Shown here: positions 51,578-62,079 of the stretch, one piece after another
Position numbering within the stretch: position 1 is the first letter of the stretch
How the letters are laid out: each line of letters begins with the position of its first letter
From: Bacteroidia bacterium
GTDB lineage: Bacteria; Bacteroidota; Bacteroidia; UBA4408
Direction of reading: 5' to 3'
Length of the DNA: 64,000 bases
Assembly: GCA_020845635.1 (NCBI GenBank)
Contig: JADLFI010000012.1
Location: 1 to 64,000, forward strand
Made by a program: the position numbers and the translations under genes
Notes under the pieces: model-generated
The model's database searches: none
Told to the model about the DNA's origin: nothing
Seen by the model: only the letters and a program-made list of their open reading frames with translations

Positions 51578-54439
51578 ATGACCATGCATGAGGATGCCGG
51601 AGAAGAGGAAATGCTTGAGGTAAAAGGGGCGAGAGTTCATAATCTGAATAATATTGATGTTTCGATACCGCGCAATAAACTTGTAGTAATAACCGGATTA
51701 AGTGGAAGTGGAAAATCGTCATTGGCTTTTGATACCATTTATGCCGAAGGGCAAAGAAGATATATTGAGAGTTTCTCTATTTATGCACGCCAGTTTTTGG
51801 GCAATCTTGAACGCCCCGATGTGGATCAAATTACAGGGCTAAGCCCCGTAATAGCCATAGAACAAAAAACAACCAACAAAAATCCGCGCTCAACGGTAGG
51901 AACCGTAACTGAAATTTACGACTTTTTACGTTTGTTATATGCTCGTGTAAGCGATGCCTACTCGTACGTTACGGGCGAAAAAATGATTAAATATACCGAT
52001 GACCAAATTATTAATAACATCTTAGCCAAGTTTTCCGACAAAAAAATATCTGTTCTTGCCCCTGTTGTGAAAGGACGTAAAGGACACTATCGTGAACTTT
52101 TTGAACAAACCATTAAGCAAGGCTTTATCAGAGCTAGAATTGATGGAGTGATTACCGAACTGAAAGCCCGCATGCAGGTTGACCGCTATAAAATTCATAA
52201 TATTGAGATAGTTATTGACCGATTTACAGTAAATGTTGAAAACAGACAGAGAATTGTGTCAGCCTTACAATTGGGAATGAAATTAGGAAAAGGCTCTATT
52301 ATGGTAATGGACAATGATTCAGAAGATATTGCTTTTTTTAGTCGCTCATTAATGTGCGCTCATTCAGGCATATCGTATGATGATCCTGCCCCTAATTTGT
52401 TTTCCTTTAACTCGCCATTTGGCGCCTGCAGCAAGTGTAACGGACTAGGTATTATTAGTCAGGTTGACCAAAAAAAACTTATTCCCAATCCTAAATTGAG
52501 TATTAAAAAGGGTGGTATTCTGGCTTTAGGCGAGGCTAAAAGTACTTGGATATTTGAACAAATTGCTGCCATATTAAAACAACATGGTTATACACTCGAC
52601 ACCCCTATTGAGGAACTCTCTGAGGAGGCTATAGATATTATTTTGAATGGCAGCAACGAACTGATTAAGATAAAACATCAGTATTCCAACGAGTATCACT
52701 CTGTACAGTTTGAAGGAATTGTTAATTATATTGCCAAACAGCAAGAGGCATACCAATCAAAGTCAATTGAAAAATGGGCCGAGAGCTTTATGAATAAAGT
52801 AACTTGCCCTAAGTGTAAAGGAGCAAGGCTAAAACAAGAGGCATTATTTTTTAAAGTTAATCAAAAAAACATTTATGAACTAAGTTGCTTAAGTTTGAAA
52901 GAGCTGAAACTATGGTTTGAAAATATTGAATCGCGATTAAGCGAAAAGCAGAACTTAATAGCTGTCGAAATACTTAAAGAAATAAGACCCAGAATACAAT
53001 TTTTATTAGATGTTGGGTTGGGTTATTTATCCTTAAACAGAACTTCCAATTCTTTGTCCGGAGGTGAGTCACAGCGTATCAGATTGGCTACGCAAATAGG
53101 CTCACAGTTAGTTGGCGTATTGTATATTTTAGATGAGCCAAGCATTGGTCTTCATCAAAGAGATAACACCCGATTGATTAACTCACTTATAAGCCTTCGT
53201 GATACGGGCAACTCTGTTATTGTTGTTGAACACGATAAAGAAATTATTGAAAAATCTGATTTTGTTATTGATATAGGGCCAAGAGCCGGGGTGCATGGCG
53301 GAAGAATTGTAGCAACCGGTAAGCCGGAAGAATTATTTGCCTTAAATTCTATAACTTCAAAATACCTACGGAATGAAATGCGTATAGAGGTTCCGGTACA
53401 AAGACGCAAAGGTTCCGGAAAGCATATTGTTTTACGAGGTGCCACAGGTCATAATCTAAAAAATGTAGATGTTAAAATTCCTTTAGGGCAATTGATATGT
53501 GTTACCGGAGTTTCAGGGAGTGGTAAATCATCTCTTATAAAAGAAACACTTTACCCCATCATCAATAAACATTTTTACAGAAGCCATCAAAGCCCTCTCC
53601 CGTATGGTAGTATAGAAGGCTTAAAATATATTGATAAGATTATAGAAATTAATCAATCTCCTATAGGTCGTACTCCACGGAGCAACCCTGCAACTTATAC
53701 TAATGTATTTGGCGATATCAGAAATTTATTTGCAGAAGTTCCTGAAGCTAAAATTAGAGGGTATAAACCCGGGCGTTTCTCATTTAATGTTAAAGGAGGT
53801 CGCTGCGAAACTTGCCAGGGCGCAGGTATGGTAACTATTGAGATGAATTTTTTACCCGATGTTTATGTTAAGTGCAGTGAGTGTTACGGAAAAAGGTATA
53901 ATCGCGAAACCCTGGAGATAAGATATAAAGGGAAATCAATAAGTGATGTACTTGATATGACCATTGAGAAGGCAGTTGATTTTTTTCATAACATACCCTC
54001 CATACTACAAAAAATTAAAACCATGAATGATGTAGGTTTGGGTTATGTTACTTTAGGACAAGCAAGCACTACGCTTTCGGGAGGTGAGGCGCAGCGTATT
54101 AAATTAGCTTCTGAACTATCAAAAAGAGATACCGGAAATACCTTTTACATATTAGACGAACCAAGCACAGGGCTTCATTTTGAAGACATCAGAATATTTT
54201 TGGAAGTGATTAATAGACTGGTAGATAGCGGCAACTCGGTGTTGATTATTGAGCATAACCTCGATATAATTAAAGTGGCAGATTATATTATTGACATTGG
54301 ACCGGAAGGTGGTGAAGATGGCGGAACGATAGTGGTAGAGGGTACTCCCGAAGAAATTGTTGAGAAAAATATAGGATATACTGCCCAATATTTAAAAGAT
54401 GAATTAATAAAAAGTAATACTTATGAACGAACAAGATAG
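51578..54439 (+). CDS. uvrA: Excinuclease ABC subunit UvrA
   Basis: This 953-residue damage sensor of nucleotide excision repair has two ABC ATPase halves. The first has [25 protein letters not shown] and [16 protein letters not shown]. The second has [19 protein letters not shown] and [16 protein letters not shown]. Zinc regions: the last is [12 protein letters not shown]...KCSECYG. In the first, the usual leading CxxC reads CAHSG, with CSKCNG later, so one Cys is missing. This looks like a lineage feature rather than damage. [18 protein letters not shown] follows in the insertion. A promoter-like TACCTTTA lies at about 51535. The last 17 bases overlap the next gene. Confidence 0.98.
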   Translation: MTMHEDAGEEEMLEVKGARVHNLNNIDVSIPRNKLVVITGLSGSGKSSLAFDTIYAEGQRRYIESFSIYARQFLGNLERPDVDQITGLSPVIAIEQKTTNKNPRSTVGTVTEIYDFLRLLYARVSDAYSYVTGEKMIKYTDDQIINNILAKFSDKKISVLAPVVKGRKGHYRELFEQTIKQGFIRARIDGVITELKARMQVDRYKIHNIEIVIDRFTVNVENRQRIVSALQLGMKLGKGSIMVMDNDSEDIAFFSRSLMCAHSGISYDDPAPNLFSFNSPFGACSKCNGLGIISQVDQKKLIPNPKLSIKKGGILALGEAKSTWIFEQIAAILKQHGYTLDTPIEELSEEAIDIILNGSNELIKIKHQYSNEYHSVQFEGIVNYIAKQQEAYQSKSIEKWAESFMNKVTCPKCKGARLKQEALFFKVNQKNIYELSCLSLKELKLWFENIESRLSEKQNLIAVEILKEIRPRIQFLLDVGLGYLSLNRTSNSLSGGESQRIRLATQIGSQLVGVLYILDEPSIGLHQRDNTRLINSLISLRDTGNSVIVVEHDKEIIEKSDFVIDIGPRAGVHGGRIVATGKPEELFALNSITSKYLRNEMRIEVPVQRRKGSGKHIVLRGATGHNLKNVDVKIPLGQLICVTGVSGSGKSSLIKETLYPIINKHFYRSHQSPLPYGSIEGLKYIDKIIEINQSPIGRTPRSNPATYTNVFGDIRNLFAEVPEAKIRGYKPGRFSFNVKGGRCETCQGAGMVTIEMNFLPDVYVKCSECYGKRYNRETLEIRYKGKSISDVLDMTIEKAVDFFHNIPSILQKIKTMNDVGLGYVTLGQASTTLSGGEAQRIKLASELSKRDTGNTFYILDEPSTGLHFEDIRIFLEVINRLVDSGNSVLIIEHNLDIIKVADYIIDIGPEGGEDGGTIVVEGTPEEIVEKNIGYTAQYLKDELIKSNTYERTR

Positions 54440-55130
54440 AATAAGAAAAGCATTTCAACCGAAAGATTGGAGTGAAGTGAGAGTAAAAGACTCATGGCAG
54501 ATTTTTAAAATAATGGCCGAGTTTGTTGAAGCCTTTGAAAAGCTTAGCCGTATTGGGCCATGTGTATCAATATTTGGAAGTGCACGCACTATGCCCGATA
54601 ATCATTATTATTCATTAGCCGAAGAAATAGCCTATAAATTAACCCAAAAAGGATATGGAATTATTACAGGAGGTGGTCCGGGCATTATGGAAGCAGCCAA
54701 TAGAGGGGCGCATAAAGGTGGTGGTATGTCAGTTGGGTTAAACATTGTTTTACCATTTGAACAAGTGGCCAATCCTTATGTTGATGTAGATAAGCTTATT
54801 ACTTTCGACTACTTTTTTGTTCGCAAGGTAATGTTTATGAAATATGCACAAGGATTTGTAGTTTTACCCGGTGGCTATGGTACTATGGACGAACTTTTCG
54901 AAGCATTGACATTAATTCAAACTAAGAAAGTGGCTGCTTTTCCGGTTATTTTAGTGGGCAAAGATTATTGGAGCGGACTTATTGATTGGATAAAATCGTC
55001 ATTATTGCATAAAGAAAATAATATTAATGAAATAGATTTGGATCTTATCAGTTTGGTTGATACTGCTGATGAAGCCGTATCTAATATTGAGAATTTTTAT
55101 TCTAAATATTTACATAAACCTAATTTTTAA
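54423..55130 (+). CDS. LOG family protein (TIGR00730)
   Basis: This 235-residue protein matches the LOG/lysine decarboxylase-like family. The nucleotide-binding motifs are FGSARTMPDNHYY, GIITGGGPGIMEAANRGAHKGGG, FFVRKVMFMKYAQGFVVLPGGYGTMDELFE and LTLIQTKK. LOG enzymes release cytokinin bases from their riboside monophosphates, and bacterial members act more generally as nucleotide 5'-monophosphate phosphoribohydrolases. It overlaps the uvrA end by 17 bases, so it is translationally linked to it. Confidence 0.93.
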   Translation: MNEQDRIRKAFQPKDWSEVRVKDSWQIFKIMAEFVEAFEKLSRIGPCVSIFGSARTMPDNHYYSLAEEIAYKLTQKGYGIITGGGPGIMEAANRGAHKGGGMSVGLNIVLPFEQVANPYVDVDKLITFDYFFVRKVMFMKYAQGFVVLPGGYGTMDELFEALTLIQTKKVAAFPVILVGKDYWSGLIDWIKSSLLHKENNINEIDLDLISLVDTADEAVSNIENFYSKYLHKPNF

Positions 55131-55443
55131 AAGATTTGGCACTTCACATCATAAAATTTTGAGCCTATAAAACCATTTATCATTAATTTTTTTGGTCTAT
55201 CAATAATCAACTTTCATTGAAAACATTGAATGACATGAATATTGTAATTAGTGGTATTTATTTTACCCTGAACAATTTTGTAATGGTTATGAAAAGCTTC
55301 TGTTCTTATTACATATTTTAACTTTGGATGAGTTTATTAAATCCGATAATATCAAGAGAATTTTTTATATGAATTTAAAAGTGTAATATTGACACTAGAA
55401 TTCAAAATATACAACCATTGAGTTAAATAAGATTTCCGTTTTC
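55131..55443 (+). other. Intergenic region with a probable GH31 promoter
   Basis: This AT-rich stretch has no gene that I can support. A TAACTTTG string at 55319-55326 (exact TAnnTTTG, followed by G) probably starts the GH31-GH13 operon, leaving a leader of about 110 bases. A 28-codon open frame at 55235-55321 ends inside that box and is probably chance. No hairpin followed by a T-run is obvious after the LOG gene. Confidence 0.5.
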
Positions 55444-57885
55444 ATGAAAAACAATTCTACAAAAAATCGTGTGGGCAACTTTAACCAAAGTATTGGAGAT
55501 ATTACAAAATATTTCCTGACTGATACCGGTTTATTATTAAATACCAATGATGAATCTATTGAGATTACTGTTTTCTCTAATCACATAATCAGAGTAAGAA
55601 TATATAAGAATGAGTACAAACAGGAAGATTTTTCTTATGCTGTAACTGGCAAACCCGAGAACACAGATTTTCAAGTAATAGAGGAACAAGGACGCTTAAT
55701 TTTAAAGACAAAAGCACTTAAAGCAGTTTTTTCACTGACCCCATTCAGAGTAGCATTTTACACTATTGACGATAAATTAATTAACCAAGACGATACAGCC
55801 TTTGGAACTTCGTGGATAGGGCATGAAGTTACTACCTACAAAAAACTGCATGACGATGAAAAATTTATTGGTTTAGGAGAAAAAAACGGACCTCTAAACA
55901 AACGAGGAAAGGCTTATGTAAACTGGAATACCGATAAGTTTGCCTATAGTGTTGAAGATGACCCTATTTACTTAAGCACACCATTCTATATTGGTTTGCA
56001 CAACAATTTGGCTTACGGAATATTTTTCGATAATACCCATAAAAGCACTTTTAATTTTGGCGCTTCTAACAACAGATTTATATACTTTCAGGCCGAAGAT
56101 GGGGAGATGAATTATTACTTTATTTATCATAACCATGTTTCAGATATTATCAGTTCATACACTGCCCTTACCGGACGTATGGAGTTACCGCCTTTATGGA
56201 GCTTGGGCTTCCATCAGTGTCGATATAGCTATTACCCTGATAAGGAAGTTATGAATGTGGCCCGTACCTTTCGCGAAAAAAATATACCGGCCGATGTATT
56301 ATACCTTGATATCCATTATATGGATAACTTTAAGGTATTCACCTGGAATAAACAAACCTTTCCCAATCCCGAAAAACTATGCAAAGACCTATCGGACTTA
56401 AAGTTTAATTTAACCCTTATTTTAGATCCCGGAATTAAAACACAAAAAGGGTATAAACCTTATGATGAAGCAAGGTCAAATAATTTATTGGTAAAATATC
56501 CTGATGGAACTCCTTATGAAGGTCAGGTGTGGCCGGGGTGGAGTAGTTTTCCCGATTTTACCGATGAAGCCACCAGGACATGGTGGGCCGATAATATTAA
56601 AGCACTTACAGAGGTTGGAGTAACAGGCTTTTGGAATGATATGAACGAGCCTGCAACATGGGGGCAACATGTGCCCAATTTAATTGAATTTAACTACGAG
56701 GGTTACGGAGCTACCCACAAAAAAGCACACAATATTTATGGCATGCAAATGACCCGCAGTACTTATCAGGGAGCCAGAAAATATTTAAATTCCCAACGAC
56801 CTTTTATTCTTACACGTGCCGGATACAGTGGTGTTCAAAGGTACTCGGCAGTGTGGACAGGCGACAATGTTGCGGATAACCAGCACATGATGGCAGGAAT
56901 TAGGCTAATTAATAGCATGGGACTAACAGGTATTGCTTTTGCCGGGTATGATGTAGGCGGTTTTGCAGGAAATACCACCCCCGATTTATATGCTCGTTGG
57001 ATAATGATTGGCGCCTTTTCCCCTTTCTTCAGAGCACATAGTATGATTAACACACAAGACTCAGAGCCATGGTGCTTTGGCGAAGAGGTTGAAGAAACAG
57101 CACGTAACTTTATTTCTCTCCGATATAAATTAGCGCCTTATTTGTACGCTTCATTTTATGAAACAACACAAACCGGGTTACCTGTGTCTCGCTCCTTAGC
57201 TATTGATTATAGTTATGATGAAAACATTTATAAGGCCGAGTATCAGCATCAGTATTTATTTGGAAAGAATATTTTGGTGGCTCCGGTTGAGAGTACAAAA
57301 GATTTAAGCAAAGTATATTTACCTCAGGGATATTGGTTTGATTTGTTTACCGATACTTTTATGGAGGGAGAAAATAGTATTATTGTTGAGACTCCTTTAA
57401 CTCACTTTCCACTGTATGTTAAGGCAGGTGCTGTTATACCTATGCAGTCGCTTACCATGTCATTAAAAGAAAAACCTGAAGATATTTTATTTTTACATGT
57501 ATGGGCCAATGCCAATGGCTCCTTTACTTACTATGAAGATGATGGAAAGAGTTTTGAATATTTAGAGGGTAACTACTGCAAACGTGAAATAATAAATGAT
57601 TTCAAGAATAAGACCATAACTTTGGATAAGCAACAGGGTGTTTTCAAGTCTTATTTTAAAGAAATAAAGTTGTATTTACATGGCTTTAACCACTTACTAA
57701 AAGAGCAGGTAATAGTTAATGGAGAATCTGTAAAGGTTGAGTTTGAAGATTATAAGTATATTGAACCAATTTCAGATTTTGATCCATTTATAGATGCTTC
57801 AAAACAAATTTTGAAAATTAAAAATTTAGCCTACATCAGTATCAAAAATAGAATAGAAGAAATTAATATCTTGTGGAATAATTAA
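55444..57885 (+). CDS. Glycoside hydrolase family 31 alpha-glucosidase
   Basis: This 813-residue protein matches GH31. An N-terminal beta-sandwich (about 20-240) precedes the TIM barrel with LPPLWSLGFHQCRYSYYPD, ADVLYLDIHYMD, the nucleophile motif GFWNDMNEPATW (Asp in WNDMNE), FILTRAGYSGVQRYSAVWTGDN (acid/base Asp in WTGDN) and LAPYLYASFYE. C-terminal beta domains follow. No signal peptide is evident, so it may act in the cytoplasm, cleaving alpha-glucosides such as maltose or isomaltose fragments. The GH13 lipoprotein gene follows after ten bases, and both genes probably serve starch, glycogen or alpha-glucan breakdown. Confidence 0.94.
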   Translation: MKNNSTKNRVGNFNQSIGDITKYFLTDTGLLLNTNDESIEITVFSNHIIRVRIYKNEYKQEDFSYAVTGKPENTDFQVIEEQGRLILKTKALKAVFSLTPFRVAFYTIDDKLINQDDTAFGTSWIGHEVTTYKKLHDDEKFIGLGEKNGPLNKRGKAYVNWNTDKFAYSVEDDPIYLSTPFYIGLHNNLAYGIFFDNTHKSTFNFGASNNRFIYFQAEDGEMNYYFIYHNHVSDIISSYTALTGRMELPPLWSLGFHQCRYSYYPDKEVMNVARTFREKNIPADVLYLDIHYMDNFKVFTWNKQTFPNPEKLCKDLSDLKFNLTLILDPGIKTQKGYKPYDEARSNNLLVKYPDGTPYEGQVWPGWSSFPDFTDEATRTWWADNIKALTEVGVTGFWNDMNEPATWGQHVPNLIEFNYEGYGATHKKAHNIYGMQMTRSTYQGARKYLNSQRPFILTRAGYSGVQRYSAVWTGDNVADNQHMMAGIRLINSMGLTGIAFAGYDVGGFAGNTTPDLYARWIMIGAFSPFFRAHSMINTQDSEPWCFGEEVEETARNFISLRYKLAPYLYASFYETTQTGLPVSRSLAIDYSYDENIYKAEYQHQYLFGKNILVAPVESTKDLSKVYLPQGYWFDLFTDTFMEGENSIIVETPLTHFPLYVKAGAVIPMQSLTMSLKEKPEDILFLHVWANANGSFTYYEDDGKSFEYLEGNYCKREIINDFKNKTITLDKQQGVFKSYFKEIKLYLHGFNHLLKEQVIVNGESVKVEFEDYKYIEPISDFDPFIDASKQILKIKNLAYISIKNRIEEINILWNN

Positions 57886-57895
57886 TGTTTTTTTA

Positions 57896-60292
57896 ATGAT
57901 GAATCGAAAACTAATCTTTATACTAACTGGTCTTTTAAGTATTGCCTTATGGCTTGTTTCGTGTAAACAGGATAATCATTTAAATGTACCCTCACAAATA
58001 GATATTACCGATAATATTATTCCTATTAGTCTTGAGCCCCAACAAACTATTATTCATACCAATGATATATTGATGGATGAAAGTCTATTGGATTCTGTTT
58101 CAGCACGCCCTTTCCTAAACACAAAAATATCTGACGATAAAAAACATATTACACTTTCCGAAAATGGAACTCCATTACCTCCCTTGCTTTACCTTAAAAT
58201 TTATTGTCGGCAATATGAATACTCTGTTTTATTAAAACGTTCTCAAAAAGTTTCGTATGAGTTTAAGTTTGTGTCGCTTGACACAATTCCACATAAGGTA
58301 CAGATAGCGGGAGATTTTAACGGCTGGAATCCCAAAAACACGCTCATGTTGGCCGATAAGAATGGTTACAAATGCAATATAGTATTAAACCCCGGAAAAT
58401 ATGCCTATCAATTAGTAGTTGATGATAAATGGATGTTAGACCCCGCCAATCCACAAAAAATTGATAACAATATGGGCGGATTTAATTCGGTAATTAATAT
58501 TGGCCAAAAGAAAAATGAAAAATTACCTAAACTATTTACTTTGGGTGTAGTAAATAATATGATAAGAATTAAAACACTTAATAAACCAAAGAAATTTTTT
58601 GTGTTATGGAGCAATTTTGATTTAACAGATAAGTTTACAAAATATCAGGACGACATTATTGAAATAAAAATTCCTGATGAAGCATACTATGTTAATAAAT
58701 CAACAATTAGGGTGTTTAGTTACAATGATGACGGAACTTCAAACGATATACTAATTCCAATAAAAAATGGAAATGTAGTAAAAAACATTGCCGATATTGA
58801 CCGCTATGACAAGGCAGCCATGATAATGTATTTTTTAATGGTGGATCGTTTCTTTGATGGTGATAAAAACAATAATTATCCTGTGAATGATAAAGAGGTA
58901 GATTTTAAAGCAAACTATCAGGGGGGCGACTTGGCCGGAATTGACCAAAAAATTAAACAGGGATATTTTGATAAACTTAGTGTCAATACCCTATGGATTT
59001 CACCTATTGTTCAGAATCCACAGGAGGCATATATCGAATACCCTGCACCGCACCGCAAATACAGCGGCTATCATGGATATTGGCCTGTTTCCAGTTCTAA
59101 GATTGATTATCGTTTTGGGGATGACAATACTCTACAAACCACAATTGATGATGCACATAATAAGAATATCAATATACTCATTGATTTTGTTTCTAATCAT
59201 GTACATGAAAAACATCCACTGTATCAACAACACAAAGATTGGACAACACCCCTTGTATTGCCCGATGGAAGAAAGAATATCAGATTATGGGATGAAGAAA
59301 GACTAACTACTTGGTTTGATACTTTTCTACCCGACATTGATTACAGTAAACCGGAAGTAGTGAGCGCTATGAGCGATTCAGCTATGTTTTGGATAAATAA
59401 GTTTGGAATTGATGGCTTTAGGCATGACGCTACAAAGCATGTAAGCGAAGACTTTTGGAGAGCCTTAACTTTGAAGATTAAAAAATATGCAAGAGACAAA
59501 AAAGTTAATATTCCTTATCAAATAGGAGAAACTTTTGGTAGTCGCGATTTGATTAGAAGCTATGTTAATAGTGGTGAGCAGAATGCGCAATTTGATTTCA
59601 ATTTATATTTCGATATGCGTAATGTGTTTTTAAACGATAATCTACCGTTTACCAATTTGAGTGCCTCATTAAACGAATCGTTTGATTATTATGGTTGGCA
59701 TTCATTAATGGGTAATATTAGTGGTAATCATGATTTGCCACGCTTTATTGCTTATGCCGGTGAGGATTTGAAAATGAACGAAGATGAAAAAGAAGCAGGT
59801 TGGACACGTAATATTAAAGTCATTAATAAAATCGGATATAAAAAGCTATCGCAGCTTATGGCTTATATAGCCACCATTCCCGGTGTTCCTGTAATTTATT
59901 ATGGTGATGAAATTGGAATGCCCGGAGCCGGTGATCCCGACAACCGCAGAATGATGGTGTTTGATAACTTAAATACCGATCAACAAAATCAGTTTGAAAT
60001 AACCCAACAACTCTTTTCAATCAGAAAAAATAATATGTCATTATTATATGGCGATTATGATTTGTTGAAATCTGACAAAAATGTTATGGCCTACGGAAGA
60101 TATTATTTTGATAATGCTGCTTTCGTATTTTTTAATAAAGACAGTAAGAGTGTAAAGTTTAAAGTAAACATACCTAAAGAGTATGCTTCAGTTAGTTTGA
60201 AAAAATATTTTAGCGGAAAGTTCAATATCTCAGGGAATGAGCTTTTAATTGAATTACCTCCACACTCATTCGAAATAATAACTACCCGCTAA
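57896..60292 (+). CDS. GH13 alpha-amylase family lipoprotein with CBM48-like domain
   Basis: This 798-residue protein has a lipoprotein signal (lipobox LVSC, followed by KQD). A starch-binding-like E-set domain follows (KVQIAGDFNGWNPKNT, LNPGKYAYQLVVDDKW, about 138-195). The GH13 barrel motifs are in order: MVDRFFDGD, LIDFVSNHVHE (region I), GIDGFRHDATKHV (nucleophile Asp), IGETFGSR (acid/base Glu) and ISGNHDLPR (region IV). A C-terminal beta domain ends the protein. It is probably anchored to a membrane and cuts alpha-1,4-glucans or cyclodextrins like neopullulanase. The tandem ATG at 57896 starts it. It works together with the GH31 enzyme upstream. Confidence 0.93.
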   Translation: MMNRKLIFILTGLLSIALWLVSCKQDNHLNVPSQIDITDNIIPISLEPQQTIIHTNDILMDESLLDSVSARPFLNTKISDDKKHITLSENGTPLPPLLYLKIYCRQYEYSVLLKRSQKVSYEFKFVSLDTIPHKVQIAGDFNGWNPKNTLMLADKNGYKCNIVLNPGKYAYQLVVDDKWMLDPANPQKIDNNMGGFNSVINIGQKKNEKLPKLFTLGVVNNMIRIKTLNKPKKFFVLWSNFDLTDKFTKYQDDIIEIKIPDEAYYVNKSTIRVFSYNDDGTSNDILIPIKNGNVVKNIADIDRYDKAAMIMYFLMVDRFFDGDKNNNYPVNDKEVDFKANYQGGDLAGIDQKIKQGYFDKLSVNTLWISPIVQNPQEAYIEYPAPHRKYSGYHGYWPVSSSKIDYRFGDDNTLQTTIDDAHNKNINILIDFVSNHVHEKHPLYQQHKDWTTPLVLPDGRKNIRLWDEERLTTWFDTFLPDIDYSKPEVVSAMSDSAMFWINKFGIDGFRHDATKHVSEDFWRALTLKIKKYARDKKVNIPYQIGETFGSRDLIRSYVNSGEQNAQFDFNLYFDMRNVFLNDNLPFTNLSASLNESFDYYGWHSLMGNISGNHDLPRFIAYAGEDLKMNEDEKEAGWTRNIKVINKIGYKKLSQLMAYIATIPGVPVIYYGDEIGMPGAGDPDNRRMMVFDNLNTDQQNQFEITQQLFSIRKNNMSLLYGDYDLLKSDKNVMAYGRYYFDNAAFVFFNKDSKSVKFKVNIPKEYASVSLKKYFSGKFNISGNELLIELPPHSFEIITTR

Positions 60293-60365
60293 TAATTTTT
60301 AGTTTTCGTTACAAAAACTTCTCAAATTTGTAATTTACATATTGAGTAATTAATCGCATAAGCTT

Positions 60366-61616
60366 ATGAGTATTAATGTGGAGATTATAACTATTGGTGA
60401 TGAGATATTAATAGGCCAGATAGTTGATACCAACTCTGCCTGGATGGCACAACAACTTAACCTTTACGGGTTTTCTGTTATCCAAATTTCTTCTGTGTCT
60501 GATAACAAGGAGCTTATAAAAGAAGCTCTAAATGAAGCGGAAGCAAGAGCTTCTATAATATTAATTACCGGAGGGCTGGGTCCTACCAAAGATGATTTAA
60601 CCAAGAGTACTTTATGTGAATATTTTGACTCTGCACTAATGTTTAATGAGGAAGTATATCAAGATGTTGAGCTTTTGTTTAAAGATAGAGGACTTGAAGT
60701 AACACCCTTAAACAGAATGCAGGCCGAAGTACCGGATAAATGCAAAGTTATAAGAAACAAAGTAGGAACTGCTCCCGGAATGTGGTTTGAGAAACAAGGA
60801 AAAATATACATTTCAATGCCGGGTGTACCATACGAAATGAAAACTATGATGCAAAATGAAATACTACCTCAACTAAAAAAACAGTTTGTAAGTGAGCATA
60901 TATTACATCATACACTATTAACACAAGGAATAGGCGAGAGCATACTTGCCGAGGAAATAAGTGAATGGGAAAATGCACTCCCGGAAAACTTTAAACTGGC
61001 TTACCTGCCATCAGTAAGATCGGTTAGGCTTAGGCTAACTGCTACGGGATTTGATTACGATAAATTGAAATCTACATTTGATAAGCAAATAAATACCTTG
61101 AGAGAGCAAGTTTACAAATATTGCTATGGTGAAAATGGCGACAGTCTTGAAAAGGTAGTTGGCGATATGCTAAAATCTAATCATAAAACTATTTCAACAG
61201 CCGAAAGTTGTACCGGAGGACATCTTGCCGCAAAAATTACTAAAGTTCCAGGAAGTTCTGCCTATTACAAGGGATCAGTAATTGCTTATGCCAACGAAAC
61301 TAAACAAAATTTATTGGAGATAAATCCTGATGATCTTGAACAATTTGGTGCGGTTAGTCGCCAAGTAGTTGAAGGCATGGCTAAAGGTGTTATGAAAAAA
61401 TTACAAACCGATTATGCTATTGCTACCAGTGGTATTGCAGGACCTGATGGCGGTACAGCCAATAAGCCGGTTGGCATGGTATGGATTGCCATAGCCGAAG
61501 AAGGGAGAGTTTTTTCTAAATATTTTTTATTAGGTAATGACAGAGGACGTGTTATTGAGGCGGCAAGTTTAACAGCACTTAACCTGTTCAGAAGATTTAT
61601 GCTAAACGAAATATAA
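60366..61616 (+). CDS. cinA: CinA family protein (NMN deamidase/ADP-ribose pyrophosphatase)
   Basis: This 416-residue protein has two domains. The N-terminal molybdopterin-binding-like domain (about 1-170) has IITIGDEILIGQIVDTNSAW, ITGGLGPTKDDLTK and MPGVPYEMKTMM. The C-terminal CinA domain (about 255-416) has ISTAESCTGGHLAAKIT, KGSVIAYANETKQNLLEI, AVSRQVVEGMA and ATSGIAGPDGGTANKPVGMVWIA, which is NMN deamidase. Such proteins clean up NAD breakdown products. Length is standard. ridA follows 73 bases later. Confidence 0.96.
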   Translation: MSINVEIITIGDEILIGQIVDTNSAWMAQQLNLYGFSVIQISSVSDNKELIKEALNEAEARASIILITGGLGPTKDDLTKSTLCEYFDSALMFNEEVYQDVELLFKDRGLEVTPLNRMQAEVPDKCKVIRNKVGTAPGMWFEKQGKIYISMPGVPYEMKTMMQNEILPQLKKQFVSEHILHHTLLTQGIGESILAEEISEWENALPENFKLAYLPSVRSVRLRLTATGFDYDKLKSTFDKQINTLREQVYKYCYGENGDSLEKVVGDMLKSNHKTISTAESCTGGHLAAKITKVPGSSAYYKGSVIAYANETKQNLLEINPDDLEQFGAVSRQVVEGMAKGVMKKLQTDYAIATSGIAGPDGGTANKPVGMVWIAIAEEGRVFSKYFLLGNDRGRVIEAASLTALNLFRRFMLNEI

Positions 61617-61689
61617 AGATTATGCTTTCAATTTTAGATTATTAATTAACTTAGGGCAAAAATACAACGCTATAATTTTAATACATACT

Positions 61690-62070
61690 ATGAATAAAGA
61701 AATAATTTTTACCGATAAAGCCCCACAAGCTATTGGCCCGTACAGCCAAGCTGTGAAGTCTGGAAGTTTAATATTTTTATCAGGCCAAATACCTATAAAT
61801 CCGCAAACAGGCGAGTTAGAAACAGCTAATGTTGCGGTTGAAACACATCGTGTTATGAAAAATATTTTAGCCGTATTAGAAGCTGCCGGTTACACTCTGG
61901 ATGATGTAGTAAAAACTACCATATTCTTAACAAGTATGAGTCATTTTCAAACTGTTAATGAGGTGTATGCCTCTTATTTCAGTGGGAATTTCCCGGCTCG
62001 CGAAACTGTTGCCGTTGCCGGATTACCTAGAAATGTAAATGTTGAAATAAGCATGATTGCTTCTAAATAA
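61690..62070 (+). CDS. ridA: RidA family enamine/imine deaminase
   Basis: This 126-residue protein matches RidA, which hydrolyses reactive 2-aminoacrylate and related imines formed by PLP enzymes. Motifs are APQAIGPYSQAVKSG, LIFLSGQIPINPQTGE, AAGYTLDDVVKTTIFLTSM and FPARETVAVAGLPRNVNVEI. The substrate-binding Arg is in FPARE. It is probably a homotrimer in the cytosol. The DUF2027 gene follows after nine bases. Confidence 0.97.
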   Translation: MNKEIIFTDKAPQAIGPYSQAVKSGSLIFLSGQIPINPQTGELETANVAVETHRVMKNILAVLEAAGYTLDDVVKTTIFLTSMSHFQTVNEVYASYFSGNFPARETVAVAGLPRNVNVEISMIASK

Positions 62071-62079
62071 TCTGTAATT

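Noticed and set aside
55235-55321. 28-codon open frame (MNIVISGIYF...) ahead of the GH31 gene
   Set aside because: It ends within the likely -7 box of the GH31 promoter and has no sign of a ribosome binding site, so it is probably chance in an AT-rich region.
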